Below are positions 9,205-18,736 of a stretch of DNA of 64,000 bases, one piece after another; position 1 is the first letter of the stretch; each line of letters begins with the position of its first letter. The notes beneath the pieces are model-generated. The model was not told the DNA's origin, ran no database searches, and was given only the letters and a program-made list of their open reading frames with translations. The stretch is from NCBI RefSeq assembly GCF_964036595.1, contig NZ_OZ038523.1, positions 3,416,501 through 3,480,500 of the forward strand, written 5' to 3'. The DNA comes from Tenacibaculum sp. 190524A05c (GTDB taxonomy: Bacteria; Bacteroidota; Bacteroidia; Flavobacteriales; Flavobacteriaceae). Position numbers and translations under genes: made by a program.

Positions 9205-10350
9205 TTATTTTGATGCTATTCCACAAGCTTTATTAATTTTTCCAATTTCATCAATAAACTGTTCTAAATCAGTATACATATTCTCAAATAAGTTCAGGTT
9301 GTTTAATATATTATCTAAAGGATTAATAATGTTAGCTTCGAATGAAGTTAAGTCATTTGATAAATCATTTAAGATACTTAAACCAGGAATTTGAGGTAAA
9401 TTAATACGTAAATGTAAAGCTCTTAAAACTGGTTGTAATACCGCGTTCATAGCTTTGTTTAATAAACTCATTACTGGCCCAATAACGTGTAATCCTCCTT
9501 TTATAATTTGTTCAACAGAAAAAGAGAAATATACAGTATGCCATCCACATGGGTAAGGTACTTTAACTCCTAAAACTTTTTTATAACATGTTTTTGGATA
9601 ACCTCCATAAGGAACTCTAATGGTATGACTTAAAACATTTTTTACAGTATTTAAAGAAGCTATTAATGGATTAAGAACATTCATTACAGCATTAATTTGA
9701 TTTTGAAGACTTCCTAATCCCATAACCAAATGTTTTACATCTTCTGCTTCTTCTTTAGCTTTATCAATTGCATTTAATATCGCTACTTGCTGTGCATCAA
9801 ATTTTAAAACAGCTGTATCAACAGGTTCAGAAGCACTATCTAACTCGTGTTCTAAACTTGTTTTAATTGTTGAGTTTGGTAAACTATTAATGCATTGTAA
9901 TGCTCCTCCTAAAGTAGAAGCAAATTGATTTTCTGCATTCATAAGTTTTAAAAGTGCATTATCAATTTGTTTAACCTTAGGTTCAACTTTTCCAATTGCG
10001 TTACGAACAGGCGCCACAACAGATTCTACCTTGTTAGAAACTACCAGAGCTTCATCAACAGGTTTTTTAAATACAGAAATTATATTTTTTAATTCCGAAG
10101 CTTCTGCCCCAATTTCCGGAATAATTGATACAACTTCTAATAATTCAACCGCCTCATTTAATGCAGAATCTAAGTTTTTTAAATCTGTATTTATTTTTTG
10201 AGAAATGGCTAAATCATTATCAATTGTTTGAAGATCTTGATAAATCGTTTTTACATCAGACTCTAATTGAGCTGTATGCGATTCTGTAGTACTAACGTCA
10301 TGCATTAGCTTGTTAGCTTGTTCTAAGCTAGTTTCAATTACTTGTTCCAT
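9205..10350 (-). CDS. Unknown coiled-coil protein, 381 aa
   Basis: Not recognised. The first two thirds are heptad-rich helical sequence (Leu/Ile with Asp/Glu/Lys and many Ser/Thr/Asn), predicted coiled coil, with no signal peptide or membrane segment. A short distinctive insert near residues 248-278 contains GGYPKTCYKKVLGVKVPYPCGWHTVYFSF, given here as pieces: GGYPKTCYKK, VKVPYPCGWH and VYFSFS, with its two cysteines about 14 residues apart. The tail is again helical and hydrophobic (VLNPLIASL, VLQPVLRALHL). The build resembles tail-fibre, apolipophorin or pore-forming helical bundles only in a general way. It stands alone between two terminators. Confidence 0.6.
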   Translation of the reverse strand: MEQVIETSLEQANKLMHDVSTTESHTAQLESDVKTIYQDLQTIDNDLAISQKINTDLKNLDSALNEAVELLEVVSIIPEIGAEASELKNIISVFKKPVDEALVVSNKVESVVAPVRNAIGKVEPKVKQIDNALLKLMNAENQFASTLGGALQCINSLPNSTIKTSLEHELDSASEPVDTAVLKFDAQQVAILNAIDKAKEEAEDVKHLVMGLGSLQNQINAVMNVLNPLIASLNTVKNVLSHTIRVPYGGYPKTCYKKVLGVKVPYPCGWHTVYFSFSVEQIIKGGLHVIGPVMSLLNKAMNAVLQPVLRALHLRINLPQIPGLSILNDLSNDLTSFEANIINPLDNILNNLNLFENMYTDLEQFIDEIGKINKACGIASK

Positions 10351-10454
10351 AGTAGTAAAGTTTTAAATTGTTTAATAAATTTCAACTTTTATACAATATG
10401 GATGTAAAAAAAGGTTTTAAGTGATGGTAAACAGGGTATTAGCGTAATAAAAAT

Positions 10455-10484
10455 AAAACCCGATTCGCAATTGAACCGGGTTTT
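10455..10484 (-). terminator. Terminator of the small basic protein gene
   Basis: AAAACCCG / CGGGTTTT stem with T-run when read on the minus strand, directly downstream of the gene ending at 10523. Confidence 0.8.
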
Positions 10485-10522
10485 GATAAAAACCAATTAA
10501 ATGAATAAATATTCATTCTCCA

Positions 10523-10975
10523 CTATCCTCTGTCAAAATCCATTTCGGATCTATCATGCTTCATTCTTCTATGCTTTCCTCTTCTTTTCATTTTGTGTTT
10601 CTTATGAGCTGCAATTTTTTCGAATCGCTCATATTGATCATCATTTAAAATATCTTTCATGTTTGCTTTAAATGCAATCATTTTATCAAGACGAGCCATT
10701 TCTCTTTTAAATCGTTCATCCGAACTCAATCTCTTACGATCTTCTTTTTTTTCCTTTTTGTTTTTTCGATGTTCAGATCTATCTGAAATTTTTTCTGCTA
10801 ATAAAGGCCTGATTTTATTTGCTTGTCTGTCAGAAAGATCTAAGTCTAAAGTCATTTTCTTTAAGGCTAATTCAGTTTTTTGTTCAACTGTAAAATCACT
10901 TCCTTTTTTTCGTTTTTGAGCTGATACTGTAAATGATAAACTCAATGCGATCAATGCTACTACTATTTTTTTCAT
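10523..10975 (-). CDS. Secreted basic helical protein (Spy/DUF4890-like)
   Basis: 150 aa with a cleavable signal peptide (about 1-19, ending VSAQ). The mature part is a highly charged helical bundle with LDLSDRQANKIRPLLAEK and a second helix pair ending DDQYERFEKI, the layout of Spy/CpxP-like periplasmic chaperones (LTxxQ-type motifs); Bacteroidota have many of these. The C-terminus is very rich in Lys/Arg/His (KKHKMKRRGKHRRMKH), which could bind metal or nucleic acid. Assignment to the superfamily is by pattern only. Confidence 0.65.
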   Translation of the reverse strand: MKKIVVALIALSLSFTVSAQKRKKGSDFTVEQKTELALKKMTLDLDLSDRQANKIRPLLAEKISDRSEHRKNKKEKKEDRKRLSSDERFKREMARLDKMIAFKANMKDILNDDQYERFEKIAAHKKHKMKRRGKHRRMKHDRSEMDFDRG

Positions 10976-11105
10976 GTTTTGTTTTTTTAAATATTTACTA
11001 CACCTCTAAGACAGTTGAATTGAGAAAAGGTTTAATTTTTAAATGAAAAAAGTTCTTAATCTGTATTTTAGCGAAAGAAGAAACCATTGAAACCTATTTT
11101 GTCAG

Positions 11106-12083
11106 ATGAAAAAAGTAGCATCACTATTGTTGAAACTAGTTGTATTACTCATGAGTTTAGTTGTAGTTTTTTACTTCTGGGGATCAAATGCAACTATGGA
11201 TAAAGAAGATTACCAAAAACTGTTTACAAACAATTATGAACAAGATTTTGATAATGATTCAATTTTTTCAATTGTTACCTACAATATTGGTTATTTGAGC
11301 GGTATGACAAATAACACGACTAAAGCAAGACCAAAAGAATTGTTTGATCGTAATTTATCTCATGTAAAAAAAGAGTTTCAGCAGCTGAATCCAGATGTTA
11401 TTGCTTTTCAAGAAATCGATTATGGTGCTAAGCGTTCTTACCTTATTAATCAAGAAGAAGAACTTTCTAAATTAGGTTATAATCACGTGGCTAGAACTGT
11501 AAATTGGGATAAAAAATATGTGCCTTTTCCGTATTTTCCACCTTCAGCTCATTTTGGAAAAGTAGTTTCTGGTCAATCTATTTTAAGTAAGTTCCCTATT
11601 AAGAACCATGAACGAGTTGTATTGGAAAGAGTAGAAAATACTCCTTTTTATAAAAATGCCTTTTATTTAGATCGACTTTTACAAATTGTAAAGCTAGAGA
11701 TTAAGGGAAAAGAGGTAGTAGTGATGAATGTACATTTAGAAGCATTTGATAAGGAAACTCGAGTGAAACAGCTTAAAGTAGTAGTGCAAAAGTTTCTTGA
11801 GTACGGACAATCAAACCCAACTATTTTATTAGGAGATTTTAATAGTGATCCAAACTTTGAAGATCCTGCAATAGCGCAAGTATTAAATTTAGAGAATATT
11901 GGAAATGCTGCATTTTCAGAGAATGGTTTTGCAAATACTTTTGATTCAAAAAAACCATATAAAAGGTTAGATTACATCTTCTATACAAAGAATTTTATTT
12001 CCTATGTCGATGGTAGGGTTTTGTCAGAATTTGCGCAGTCTTCAGACCATTTACCAGTAAGTATGAAATTCATGTTGAAATAA
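11106..12083 (+). CDS. Membrane-tethered endonuclease/exonuclease/phosphatase family protein
   Basis: 325 aa. An N-terminal membrane anchor (about 5-26) is followed by an EEP (DNase I/sphingomyelinase-like) fold: VTYNIGYLSG near the start, FQEIDYG (metal-binding Glu), MNVHLEAF, LLGDFNSDP (metal-binding Asp/Asn) and the terminal catalytic SSDHLPVS. All expected catalytic motifs are present. The substrate, nucleic acid or phospholipid/phosphate ester, cannot be told from the sequence; envelope location would favour an extracellular substrate. Confidence 0.87.
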   Translation: MKKVASLLLKLVVLLMSLVVVFYFWGSNATMDKEDYQKLFTNNYEQDFDNDSIFSIVTYNIGYLSGMTNNTTKARPKELFDRNLSHVKKEFQQLNPDVIAFQEIDYGAKRSYLINQEEELSKLGYNHVARTVNWDKKYVPFPYFPPSAHFGKVVSGQSILSKFPIKNHERVVLERVENTPFYKNAFYLDRLLQIVKLEIKGKEVVVMNVHLEAFDKETRVKQLKVVVQKFLEYGQSNPTILLGDFNSDPNFEDPAIAQVLNLENIGNAAFSENGFANTFDSKKPYKRLDYIFYTKNFISYVDGRVLSEFAQSSDHLPVSMKFMLK

Positions 12084-12109
12084 TTTTTTTCAAAAAAAAG
12101 GTTAAAAAT

Positions 12110-12141
12110 TTGGATATTAAATTTTTATAAACAAATATTTG
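12110..12141 (+). promoter_or_regulatory. Promoter of the metY transcript
   Basis: TTG at 12110-12112, 21-bp spacer, AATATTTG at 12134-12141, one base off the Bacteroidota TAnnTTTG box. Predicted start near 12148, about 25 nt before the riboswitch. Confidence 0.55.
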
Positions 12142-12173
12142 CAGACGTAAAGTTCAAACACTTATCGATTTAA

Positions 12174-12299
12174 TGTTATCAAGAAAGGTGGAGGGAATAG
12201 ACCCTATGAAACCTTAGCAACCCTTGGTTAGACTGAACTCTTTTCAGTATTTCAAAGAAGGTGCTAAATTCTACCCTAAAAATTTTGGGATAGATAACA
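12174..12299 (+). promoter_or_regulatory. SAM-I (S-box) riboswitch upstream of metY
   Basis: All the conserved SAM-I core blocks are present in order: AGAAAGGTGGAGGGA, GACCCTATGAAACC, AGCAACC and AAGGTGCTAAATTCTAC. P1 is TGTTATC (12174-12180) with GATAACA (12293-12299). P3 carries an extra palindrome ACTGAA..TTTCAGT (12232-12250), a member of the repeat family described elsewhere; P4 is the CCCTAAAA/TTTTGGG hairpin. Expected role: bind S-adenosylmethionine and switch off metY and the genes behind it. The output structure is not obvious: downstream hairpin TTTCGTA/TACGAAA (12309-12327) has no T-run, so control of translation is as likely as termination. Confidence 0.93.
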
Positions 12300-12431
12300 A
12301 CAGAAGTTTTTCGTATTTCTTACGAAATATAAATTTCTATAAATTCTTAATAACATTTTTCTATAAGCATCATCGTAAAAGATGTGTTTTGACTTTTGGT
12401 TTAATTATTAATTATTTCAAAAAGAAGAAAA

Positions 12432-13724
12432 ATGAGTACGCAAAAATTTGAAACTTTAGCATTACATGCAGGACACGATGTTCAACAAACCTTAGGAACA
12501 AGAGCAGTTCCAATTTATCAATCTAGCTCTTATGTGTTCAACAACTCAGACCATGCAGCAAATCTATTTTCATTAAAAGAATTAGGATTTATTTACACCC
12601 GTCTGAACAATCCAACAAACCAGATATTACAAGATCGCTTAGCTGCCTTAGAAGGTGGTGTTGGAGCTGTAGTATTTGCTTCGGGAACTGCTGCAATTTC
12701 AACAGGATTATTAACATTATTAAAGGCCGGAGATCATATTGTCGCATCTAGTAGCTTGTACGGAGGAACGTATAATTTATTAAAAGTTACCTTACCAAGA
12801 TTAGGAATTACAACCACATTTGTAGATGCATCAAATCCAGAGAACTTTAAGGAAGCTGTTCAGGAAAATACGAGAGCTTTCTTTGTTGAATCGTTAGGAA
12901 ATCCAAAGCTTGATGTATTAGATTTAGAAGGAATTGCTGAGGTTTCTAAGGCGGCAAAAGTTCCGTTTATTGTTGACAATACCGTGGCAACGCCATCATT
13001 ATTGAATCCATTAAAACACGGAGCGAATATTGTAATTCATTCACTTACAAAATATATTGGCGGACAAGGTAACTCTTTAGGAGGAGTAATTATCGACGGT
13101 GGAAATTTTGATTGGGATAATGGAAAGTTTCCCGAGTTTACAGAACCATCTGCAGGATATCACGGATTAAAATATTACGAAACACTTGGGCAATTATCAT
13201 TCACTTTTAAATTAATTCTTGAAGGATTAAGAGATTTTGGAGGAGCGTTAAGTCCAACAAATGCATTCCAAATTATTCAAGGTTTAGAAACGCTAGGTGT
13301 TCGAATCAAGCAACATAGTGAAAACGCGTTAGCTTTAGCAAAATGGTTAGAGCAGCAAGAAGAAGTTGCTTGGGTAAATTATCCTGGATTAGAAAGCAGT
13401 CCATATAAAAAATTAGCAGATAAATATTTACCGAAAGGTCAAAGTGGAATTGTAACCTTTGGTGTAAAAGGAGGATATGAAAGCGCGAAAACAGTTGCTG
13501 ACAATACGGAACTATTCTCATTACTTGCCAATATCGGAGACACAAAATCTTTAATCATTCATCCAGCGAGTACAACTCATCAGCAATTAACAGATGAAGA
13601 ACAAGAAGCTTCTGGAGTTACTAAAGATTTAATTCGATTATCAGTTGGTATTGAAAATCTTGAAGATTTAAAACTAGATCTACAAGAAGCATTTGCCAAA
13701 ATTCCAAAATCAGTTTTAGCGTAA
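12432..13724 (+). CDS. metY: O-acetylhomoserine sulfhydrylase
   Basis: 430 aa Cys/Met-metabolism PLP enzyme, length typical of MetY, which makes homocysteine directly from O-acetylhomoserine and sulfide. Seen: [26 protein letters not shown], the aspartate of IVDNTVATP and the PLP lysine in [12 protein letters not shown] at 12432 with purine-rich AAAAAGAAGAAAA ahead of it. It is the first gene behind the SAM-I riboswitch and is followed 4 bp later by the MetX-containing fusion that supplies its substrate. Confidence 0.95.
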   Translation: MSTQKFETLALHAGHDVQQTLGTRAVPIYQSSSYVFNNSDHAANLFSLKELGFIYTRLNNPTNQILQDRLAALEGGVGAVVFASGTAAISTGLLTLLKAGDHIVASSSLYGGTYNLLKVTLPRLGITTTFVDASNPENFKEAVQENTRAFFVESLGNPKLDVLDLEGIAEVSKAAKVPFIVDNTVATPSLLNPLKHGANIVIHSLTKYIGGQGNSLGGVIIDGGNFDWDNGKFPEFTEPSAGYHGLKYYETLGQLSFTFKLILEGLRDFGGALSPTNAFQIIQGLETLGVRIKQHSENALALAKWLEQQEEVAWVNYPGLESSPYKKLADKYLPKGQSGIVTFGVKGGYESAKTVADNTELFSLLANIGDTKSLIIHPASTTHQQLTDEEQEASGVTKDLIRLSVGIENLEDLKLDLQEAFAKIPKSVLA

Positions 13725-13728
13725 TACG

Positions 13729-16700
13729 GTGAAAAACAATTTATCTCATATAAATATTCTTAGTTATGTTACTGAGAGTGGTACTCAGTTCTCTGATATA
13801 CGATTAAGTTATCAATTATTTGGAAGAGAATTGGGTACTGCACCGGTAATTCTAGTAAATCATGCGCTAACAGGAAATAGCAATGTTGCTGGAGATTCTG
13901 GATGGTGGAAAGATATTATTGGAGTCGATAAAGTTATTGATATCAATTCATATTCTATTCTTTGTTTTAATATTCCAGGAAATGGTTACGATGATTTTTT
14001 AATCGACGATTATAAAAGTTTTGTTGCTAGAGATATTGCAAAAATTTTCCTTTTAGGATTAAAAGAGTTAGGAGTTGAGCAATTGTTCGCTTTAGTTGGA
14101 GGGTCACTTGGAGGTGGAATTGCTTGGGAAATGGCAGTTTTGCATCCAAATATTACCAAGCATTTAATTCCGATTGCGACAGATTGGAAATCTACAGATT
14201 GGTTAATTGCGAATTGTCAAATTCAAGAATTATTTCTAACAAATTCAAATAATCCAGTACATGATGCTAGAATGCATGCAATGTTGTGTTACAGAACTCC
14301 TGAGTCATTTAAGCAACGTTTTCATCGAAGTAAAAATGAGGAATCAACTTTGTTTAATGTAGAAAGTTGGTTGTTGCATCACGGAAAAAAATTACAAGAA
14401 AGATATCAGTTAGCTTCTTATAAATTGATGAATCAATTATTGAAAACGATTGATGTTACGAATGGAAATAATGATGAGGATAAGCTTTTAAATATCAATG
14501 CTGAAATTCACATCATAGGAGTAGATTCTGACTTGTTTTTTACCGCAGAAGAGAATAGAGAAACGTTTAAAGAATTAGCCCAGAACAATGCTAATGTAAC
14601 GTATAATGAGATTAATTCGGTACACGGGCATGATGCGTTTTTAATCGAATACGATCAGTTAGAAAACATATTTACACCAATATTTAACGAGAACGAAAAG
14701 ACTAAAAAAATGAAGGTTTTAAAGTTTGGAGGGAAGTCATTATCAAACGAAGGAATATCAAAAGTCATAGATATTATTGAAAGTAAGATTGATAGTGGTG
14801 ATAGAATTACAGTAGTGGTTTCTGCAAGAGGAAACGCTACTAATGAATTAGAATCAATATTACAGAAAGCTTCTTCAAGTGAAGTATATCAAGAACAATT
14901 AGAGGCGTTTAAATTAAGTCAAAGACAAATTACTCCGTTATTAGATTTTAGTGCAGAGTTTAATAAACTAGAGAAGTTGCTAGAAGGGGTTAGCTTGTTG
15001 GAAGATTTTAGTACAAAAGTAAAAGATGAAGTATTAGCTCAAGGTGAATTAATTGCCATAAAAACGGTAACCGAGTTATTACAACAGAGAGGTATAAATG
15101 CTAATGCTACCGATGCTCGTCTATTATTAAAAACAGACGAGAGTTTTGGAAATGCACAACCTATAGAAGGAGTTTCTAAAGAAAATATTGTCAACTATTA
15201 TAAAAAGCATAATGGTACAACAGTAAACGTAGTTTCTGGGTTTATAGGTTCTAACTTAAAGAATGAAACAACAACTTTAGGTCGAAATGGAAGTAATTAT
15301 ACAGCATCATTATTAGCAAATTATTTAGACGCAGATGAATTACAAAACTATACACATGTAGATGGAATATTCACTGCGAATCCTGATTTGGTTTCAGATG
15401 CAAAGAAGATAGAAGAATTATCATTTTCTGAAGCGAATGAATTAGCAAATTTTGGTGCGAATATTTTACATGCAAAAACTATCATTCCTTTAATTGAGAA
15501 GAATATCAATTTAAGAATCTTAAATACATTCAATCAAAAAGATGAAGGAACTTTAATAACTGCAAAGTCATCAGCAAAAGGAATCAAATCAATTTCTGTT
15601 TTAGATAATGTAGCCTTATTAAATTTTGAAGGAAGAGGTTTGTTAGGAAAAGTTGGTGTTGATGCAAGGATATTTAAATCTTTAGGAAGTCATGATATTA
15701 GCGTGAGTATTATTTCTCAAGGATCCTCTGAAAGAGGAATTGGATTGGTAGTTGACAAAGAAAAAGCGGAATTGGCTGTTAAAGCATTGAAGCATGAGTT
15801 TGAGTATGACTTGCAAACTAAAGATGTAAATCATATTAGTATTGTAAATGATGTAGCAGTAATTTCAATAATTGGTCAGGATTTAAGTGAGTTTCATTTA
15901 CCATACAATGCGCTTATTCAGAATCAAATAGTTCCGTTATTATTCAACAATACCATTACTGGCAAAAATGTAAGTTTAGTTGTAAAGAAAGAAGAACTTC
16001 ATAAAGCTGTAAATGTAATACACGGACAAATATTCGGAGTAGCTAAAAAAATTAATATTGCTGTTTTTGGTAAAGGATTAGTAGGAGGAACGTTAATTGA
16101 ACAAATCATAAAAAGTACGCCTGCAATTTTAGATAGAAGAAAAATTCAACTGAATATTTTCGCAGTTGCAAATTCTAAAAAAGTATTACTTTCTCAACAC
16201 GGAATAGATGATAATTGGCAAACGGAATTAAATGAAAGTACGATTGAAAGTTCTGTTGATGAGGTTATTGATTTTGCAAAAGCTCATCATTTAGAAAATT
16301 TAATTGCTGTTGATAATACTGCGAATCAAGATTTTATAGAGAACTATATTCCATTAGTTGAAAATGGGTTCGATTTAGTTTCATCGAACAAAATAGCGAA
16401 TACCGTTTCTCATTCTTTTTATAAAAAACTAAGGCAAGTTTTAGAGAATAACAAGAAAACATATCTCTATGAAACTAACGTTGGGGCGGGATTACCTTTA
16501 ATCGATACAATTAAATTATTACATGATTCTGGAGAAAATATTACCCGAATTAGAGGTGTGTTCTCTGGTTCTCTAAGTTTTATTTTCAATAAATATTCAG
16601 AAGAAAACGTTCCATTTGCAACTGTACTGAAAGAAGCAATAGAGAATGGATATACAGAACCGGATCCTAGAGAAGATTTATGTGGTAATGATGTTGCAAG

Positions 16701-17118
16701 GAAACTTTTGATTTTAGCGAGAGAACTCGATTTAGAAAACGAATTTGAAGACATCCATATTGAGAATTTAATTCCAGAAGAGTTCAGAGATTCAAGTGCA
16801 TCTGAGTTTATTGATAATTGCGATAAACTAAATGATCATTTCAATAAAATTAAAGATGGTCAGGAAGAAAATCATGTATTACGATATATAGGAGATTTAC
16901 ATGGAGACCTTCAACAAACTAAAGGAAATTTAGATGTAAAACTAGTTTCTGTAGCAGAAAATACTCCTTTAGGAAGTTTAAAAGGATCAGATGCCATATT
17001 TGAAATATACACAGAATCTTATGGAGACCAACCGATTGTTATTCAAGGTGCAGGAGCAGGAGCAGAAGTTACAGCAAGAGGTGTTTTCGGAGATATTTTA
17101 AGATTAACCAAAAAATAA
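13729..17118 (+). CDS. Trifunctional MetX-like acyltransferase / aspartokinase / homoserine dehydrogenase fusion
   Basis: 1129 aa, GTG start. Residues 1 to about 325 are an alpha/beta hydrolase of the homoserine O-acetyltransferase (MetX) family with a full triad: Ser126 in GGSLGG, Asp266 or Asp268 in GVDSDLF, His301 in GHDAF. Residue 328 onward is a complete ThrA-type protein: aspartokinase (KFGGKS, where most have KFGGTS; TLGRNGSNY), ACT region, then homoserine dehydrogenase from about 775 (VFGKGLVGG, NVGAGLP, EPDPREDL). The join is abrupt: Met328 sits where a free-standing ThrA would start, as if a stop codon had been lost. One chain thus makes aspartyl phosphate, homoserine and O-acylhomoserine, feeding MetY just upstream. 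The MetX part is divergent, so acetyl versus succinyl specificity is inferred from MetY. Confidence 0.9.
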   Translation: MKNNLSHINILSYVTESGTQFSDIRLSYQLFGRELGTAPVILVNHALTGNSNVAGDSGWWKDIIGVDKVIDINSYSILCFNIPGNGYDDFLIDDYKSFVARDIAKIFLLGLKELGVEQLFALVGGSLGGGIAWEMAVLHPNITKHLIPIATDWKSTDWLIANCQIQELFLTNSNNPVHDARMHAMLCYRTPESFKQRFHRSKNEESTLFNVESWLLHHGKKLQERYQLASYKLMNQLLKTIDVTNGNNDEDKLLNINAEIHIIGVDSDLFFTAEENRETFKELAQNNANVTYNEINSVHGHDAFLIEYDQLENIFTPIFNENEKTKKMKVLKFGGKSLSNEGISKVIDIIESKIDSGDRITVVVSARGNATNELESILQKASSSEVYQEQLEAFKLSQRQITPLLDFSAEFNKLEKLLEGVSLLEDFSTKVKDEVLAQGELIAIKTVTELLQQRGINANATDARLLLKTDESFGNAQPIEGVSKENIVNYYKKHNGTTVNVVSGFIGSNLKNETTTLGRNGSNYTASLLANYLDADELQNYTHVDGIFTANPDLVSDAKKIEELSFSEANELANFGANILHAKTIIPLIEKNINLRILNTFNQKDEGTLITAKSSAKGIKSISVLDNVALLNFEGRGLLGKVGVDARIFKSLGSHDISVSIISQGSSERGIGLVVDKEKAELAVKALKHEFEYDLQTKDVNHISIVNDVAVISIIGQDLSEFHLPYNALIQNQIVPLLFNNTITGKNVSLVVKKEELHKAVNVIHGQIFGVAKKINIAVFGKGLVGGTLIEQIIKSTPAILDRRKIQLNIFAVANSKKVLLSQHGIDDNWQTELNESTIESSVDEVIDFAKAHHLENLIAVDNTANQDFIENYIPLVENGFDLVSSNKIANTVSHSFYKKLRQVLENNKKTYLYETNVGAGLPLIDTIKLLHDSGENITRIRGVFSGSLSFIFNKYSEENVPFATVLKEAIENGYTEPDPREDLCGNDVARKLLILARELDLENEFEDIHIENLIPEEFRDSSASEFIDNCDKLNDHFNKIKDGQEENHVLRYIGDLHGDLQQTKGNLDVKLVSVAENTPLGSLKGSDAIFEIYTESYGDQPIVIQGAGAGAEVTARGVFGDILRLTKK

Positions 17119-17122
17119 TAAA

Positions 17123-17545
17123 ATGAATATTGAATTATCTAATTATAACAAACATTTAGTTTTTGAAGCTAAAAACCAAACTGGTTATTCATTACTAGTC
17201 GGACAAACTGTAGATCATACTCAAGTAAATGCGATTCGTCCGATGGAATTGATGTTAGTGAGTTTAGCAAGTTGTAGTAGTATTGATGTGGTAAAGATTT
17301 TAAACAAACAAAAGGTTTTTGATTTTGAGTATAATGTTTCAATTGATGCTTCTAGAGAAGAAGACCAAATCCCATCAATCTTTAAAGAAATTACAATTAC
17401 TTACAGTTTCGATGGTGAAATAAGTAGTAACAAAGTAAAAAAAGCAACAAATCTAGCATTAGAGAAGTATTGTTCAGTAGCAAAAATTATAGAACAAACT
17501 GCCAAGATTAAGTATAAAGTAGTTTTAAATAAGGAGGAAATATGA
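17123..17545 (+). CDS. OsmC family protein
   Basis: 140 aa OsmC/Ohr-like protein. The conserved segment MELMLVSLASCSSIDVV carries the first catalytic cysteine (Cys51 region, LASCSS) and EKYCSVAKI the second (ALEKYCSVA), matching the redox pair of this family, which reduces organic hydroperoxides or acts on small thiols. Position inside a methionine/cysteine operon suggests a role with sulfur species. It overlaps the next start codon by 4 bp. Confidence 0.88.
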   Translation: MNIELSNYNKHLVFEAKNQTGYSLLVGQTVDHTQVNAIRPMELMLVSLASCSSIDVVKILNKQKVFDFEYNVSIDASREEDQIPSIFKEITITYSFDGEISSNKVKKATNLALEKYCSVAKIIEQTAKIKYKVVLNKEEI

Positions 17546-18708
17546 GCCAGAATTTCGAAACACAAGCGGTAAGAATTCAAACAGAAAGATCTCAGTTTTC
17601 TGAGCATTCAACGCCATTATATTTAACATCGAGTTTTATTTTTGATGATGCCGAAGATATGAGAGCTTCCTTTGCGGAAGAAAAACAACGTAATCTATAT
17701 AGCCGCTTTTCAAACCCAAATATGACTGAGTTTGTAGATAAAATTGTTGCTATGGAAGGAGCAGAGGCTGGTTATGCTTTTGCAACAGGAATGTCTGCGG
17801 TGTTCTCAACTTTTGCAGCGTTGTTAAATTCAGGAGATCATATTGTTTCTTCTCGTTCTGTGTTTGGATCTACTCATAGTTTGTTCACAAAATATTTACC
17901 AAAATGGAATATTGAAACGAGTTATTTCAAGGTAAATGAAGTAGATAAAGTAGAATCATTAATTCAACCGAATACAAGAATATTATATGCAGAATCACCA
18001 ACAAATCCTGCTGTTGATGTTTTAGATTTAGAGTTATTATCATCTATTGCAAAAAAGCACAATTTGTTATTGGTTGTCGATAATTGTTTTGCTACACCAT
18101 ACCTTCAAAATCCTATTAAGTTTGGTGCTGATTTGGTAATTCATTCGGCAACTAAGTTAATTGATGGTCAAGGTCGTGTTTTAGGTGGAGTTACAGTGGG
18201 AAAAGCTGATTTGGTTAGAGAAATCTATTTGTTTTCTAGAAATACTGGACCTGCAATGTCTCCATTTAACGCTTGGGTACTTTCTAAAAGTTTAGAAACT
18301 TTAGCAGTTAGAGCAGATAAACATTGTGAAAATGCATTAAAAGTTGCTCAGTTTTTAGAGAATCATCCAGAAGTGAATTTTGTAAAATACCCGTTTTTGA
18401 AATCTCATCCGCAATATGAGGTTGCGAAAAAACAAATGCGTTTAGGAGGTAATATTGTGGCATTCGAAATTAAAGGCGGAGTAGAAGCAGGGAGAAGGTT
18501 TTTAGACCGAATTAAGTTATGTTCGTTATCCGCCAATTTAGGAGATAGTAGAACAATTGTTACACATCCTTCATCTACAACTCATAGTAAATTGAGTACA
18601 GAAGATCGATTAGAAGTAGGAATTACAGATGGTTTAGTTCGATGTTCGGTAGGGTTGGAATTTGTAGATGATGTAATTGAAGATTTAAACCAAGCTTTGA
18701 ATAATTAA
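17542..18708 (+). CDS. Trans-sulfuration PLP enzyme (O-succinylhomoserine sulfhydrylase-like)
   Basis: 388 aa Cys/Met-metabolism PLP enzyme of MetZ/MetB type, distinct from the longer MetY upstream. Seen: LYSRFSNPNMTEF, ATGMSAV, VVDNCFATP and the PLP lysine in HSATKLIDGQG. It may make homocysteine or cystathionine from acylated homoserine; the sequence most resembles MetZ. An unusually good Shine-Dalgarno AAGGAGG lies 7 bp before the ATG, which overlaps the osmC-like stop by 4 bp. Having both MetY- and MetZ-like enzymes in one operon is notable. Confidence 0.88.
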   Translation: MSQNFETQAVRIQTERSQFSEHSTPLYLTSSFIFDDAEDMRASFAEEKQRNLYSRFSNPNMTEFVDKIVAMEGAEAGYAFATGMSAVFSTFAALLNSGDHIVSSRSVFGSTHSLFTKYLPKWNIETSYFKVNEVDKVESLIQPNTRILYAESPTNPAVDVLDLELLSSIAKKHNLLLVVDNCFATPYLQNPIKFGADLVIHSATKLIDGQGRVLGGVTVGKADLVREIYLFSRNTGPAMSPFNAWVLSKSLETLAVRADKHCENALKVAQFLENHPEVNFVKYPFLKSHPQYEVAKKQMRLGGNIVAFEIKGGVEAGRRFLDRIKLCSLSANLGDSRTIVTHPSSTTHSKLSTEDRLEVGITDGLVRCSVGLEFVDDVIEDLNQALNN

Positions 18709-18724
18709 TTAAAAGAAGAAAGTA

Positions 18725-18732
18725 TATATTTG
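18725..18732 (+). promoter_or_regulatory. -7 box of a possibly leaderless Rrf2 transcript
   Basis: TATATTTG fits the TAnnTTTG consensus and ends only 4 bp before the ATG at 18737, so a transcript from it would start at or next to the start codon. A -33 TTG is only found with a long spacer. Confidence 0.4.
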
Positions 18733-18736
18733 TAAT

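Noticed and set aside
12224..12451. 75-aa open frame
   Set aside because: It runs through the SAM-I riboswitch core and overlaps the metY start; composition is unlike a protein. It is leader RNA.
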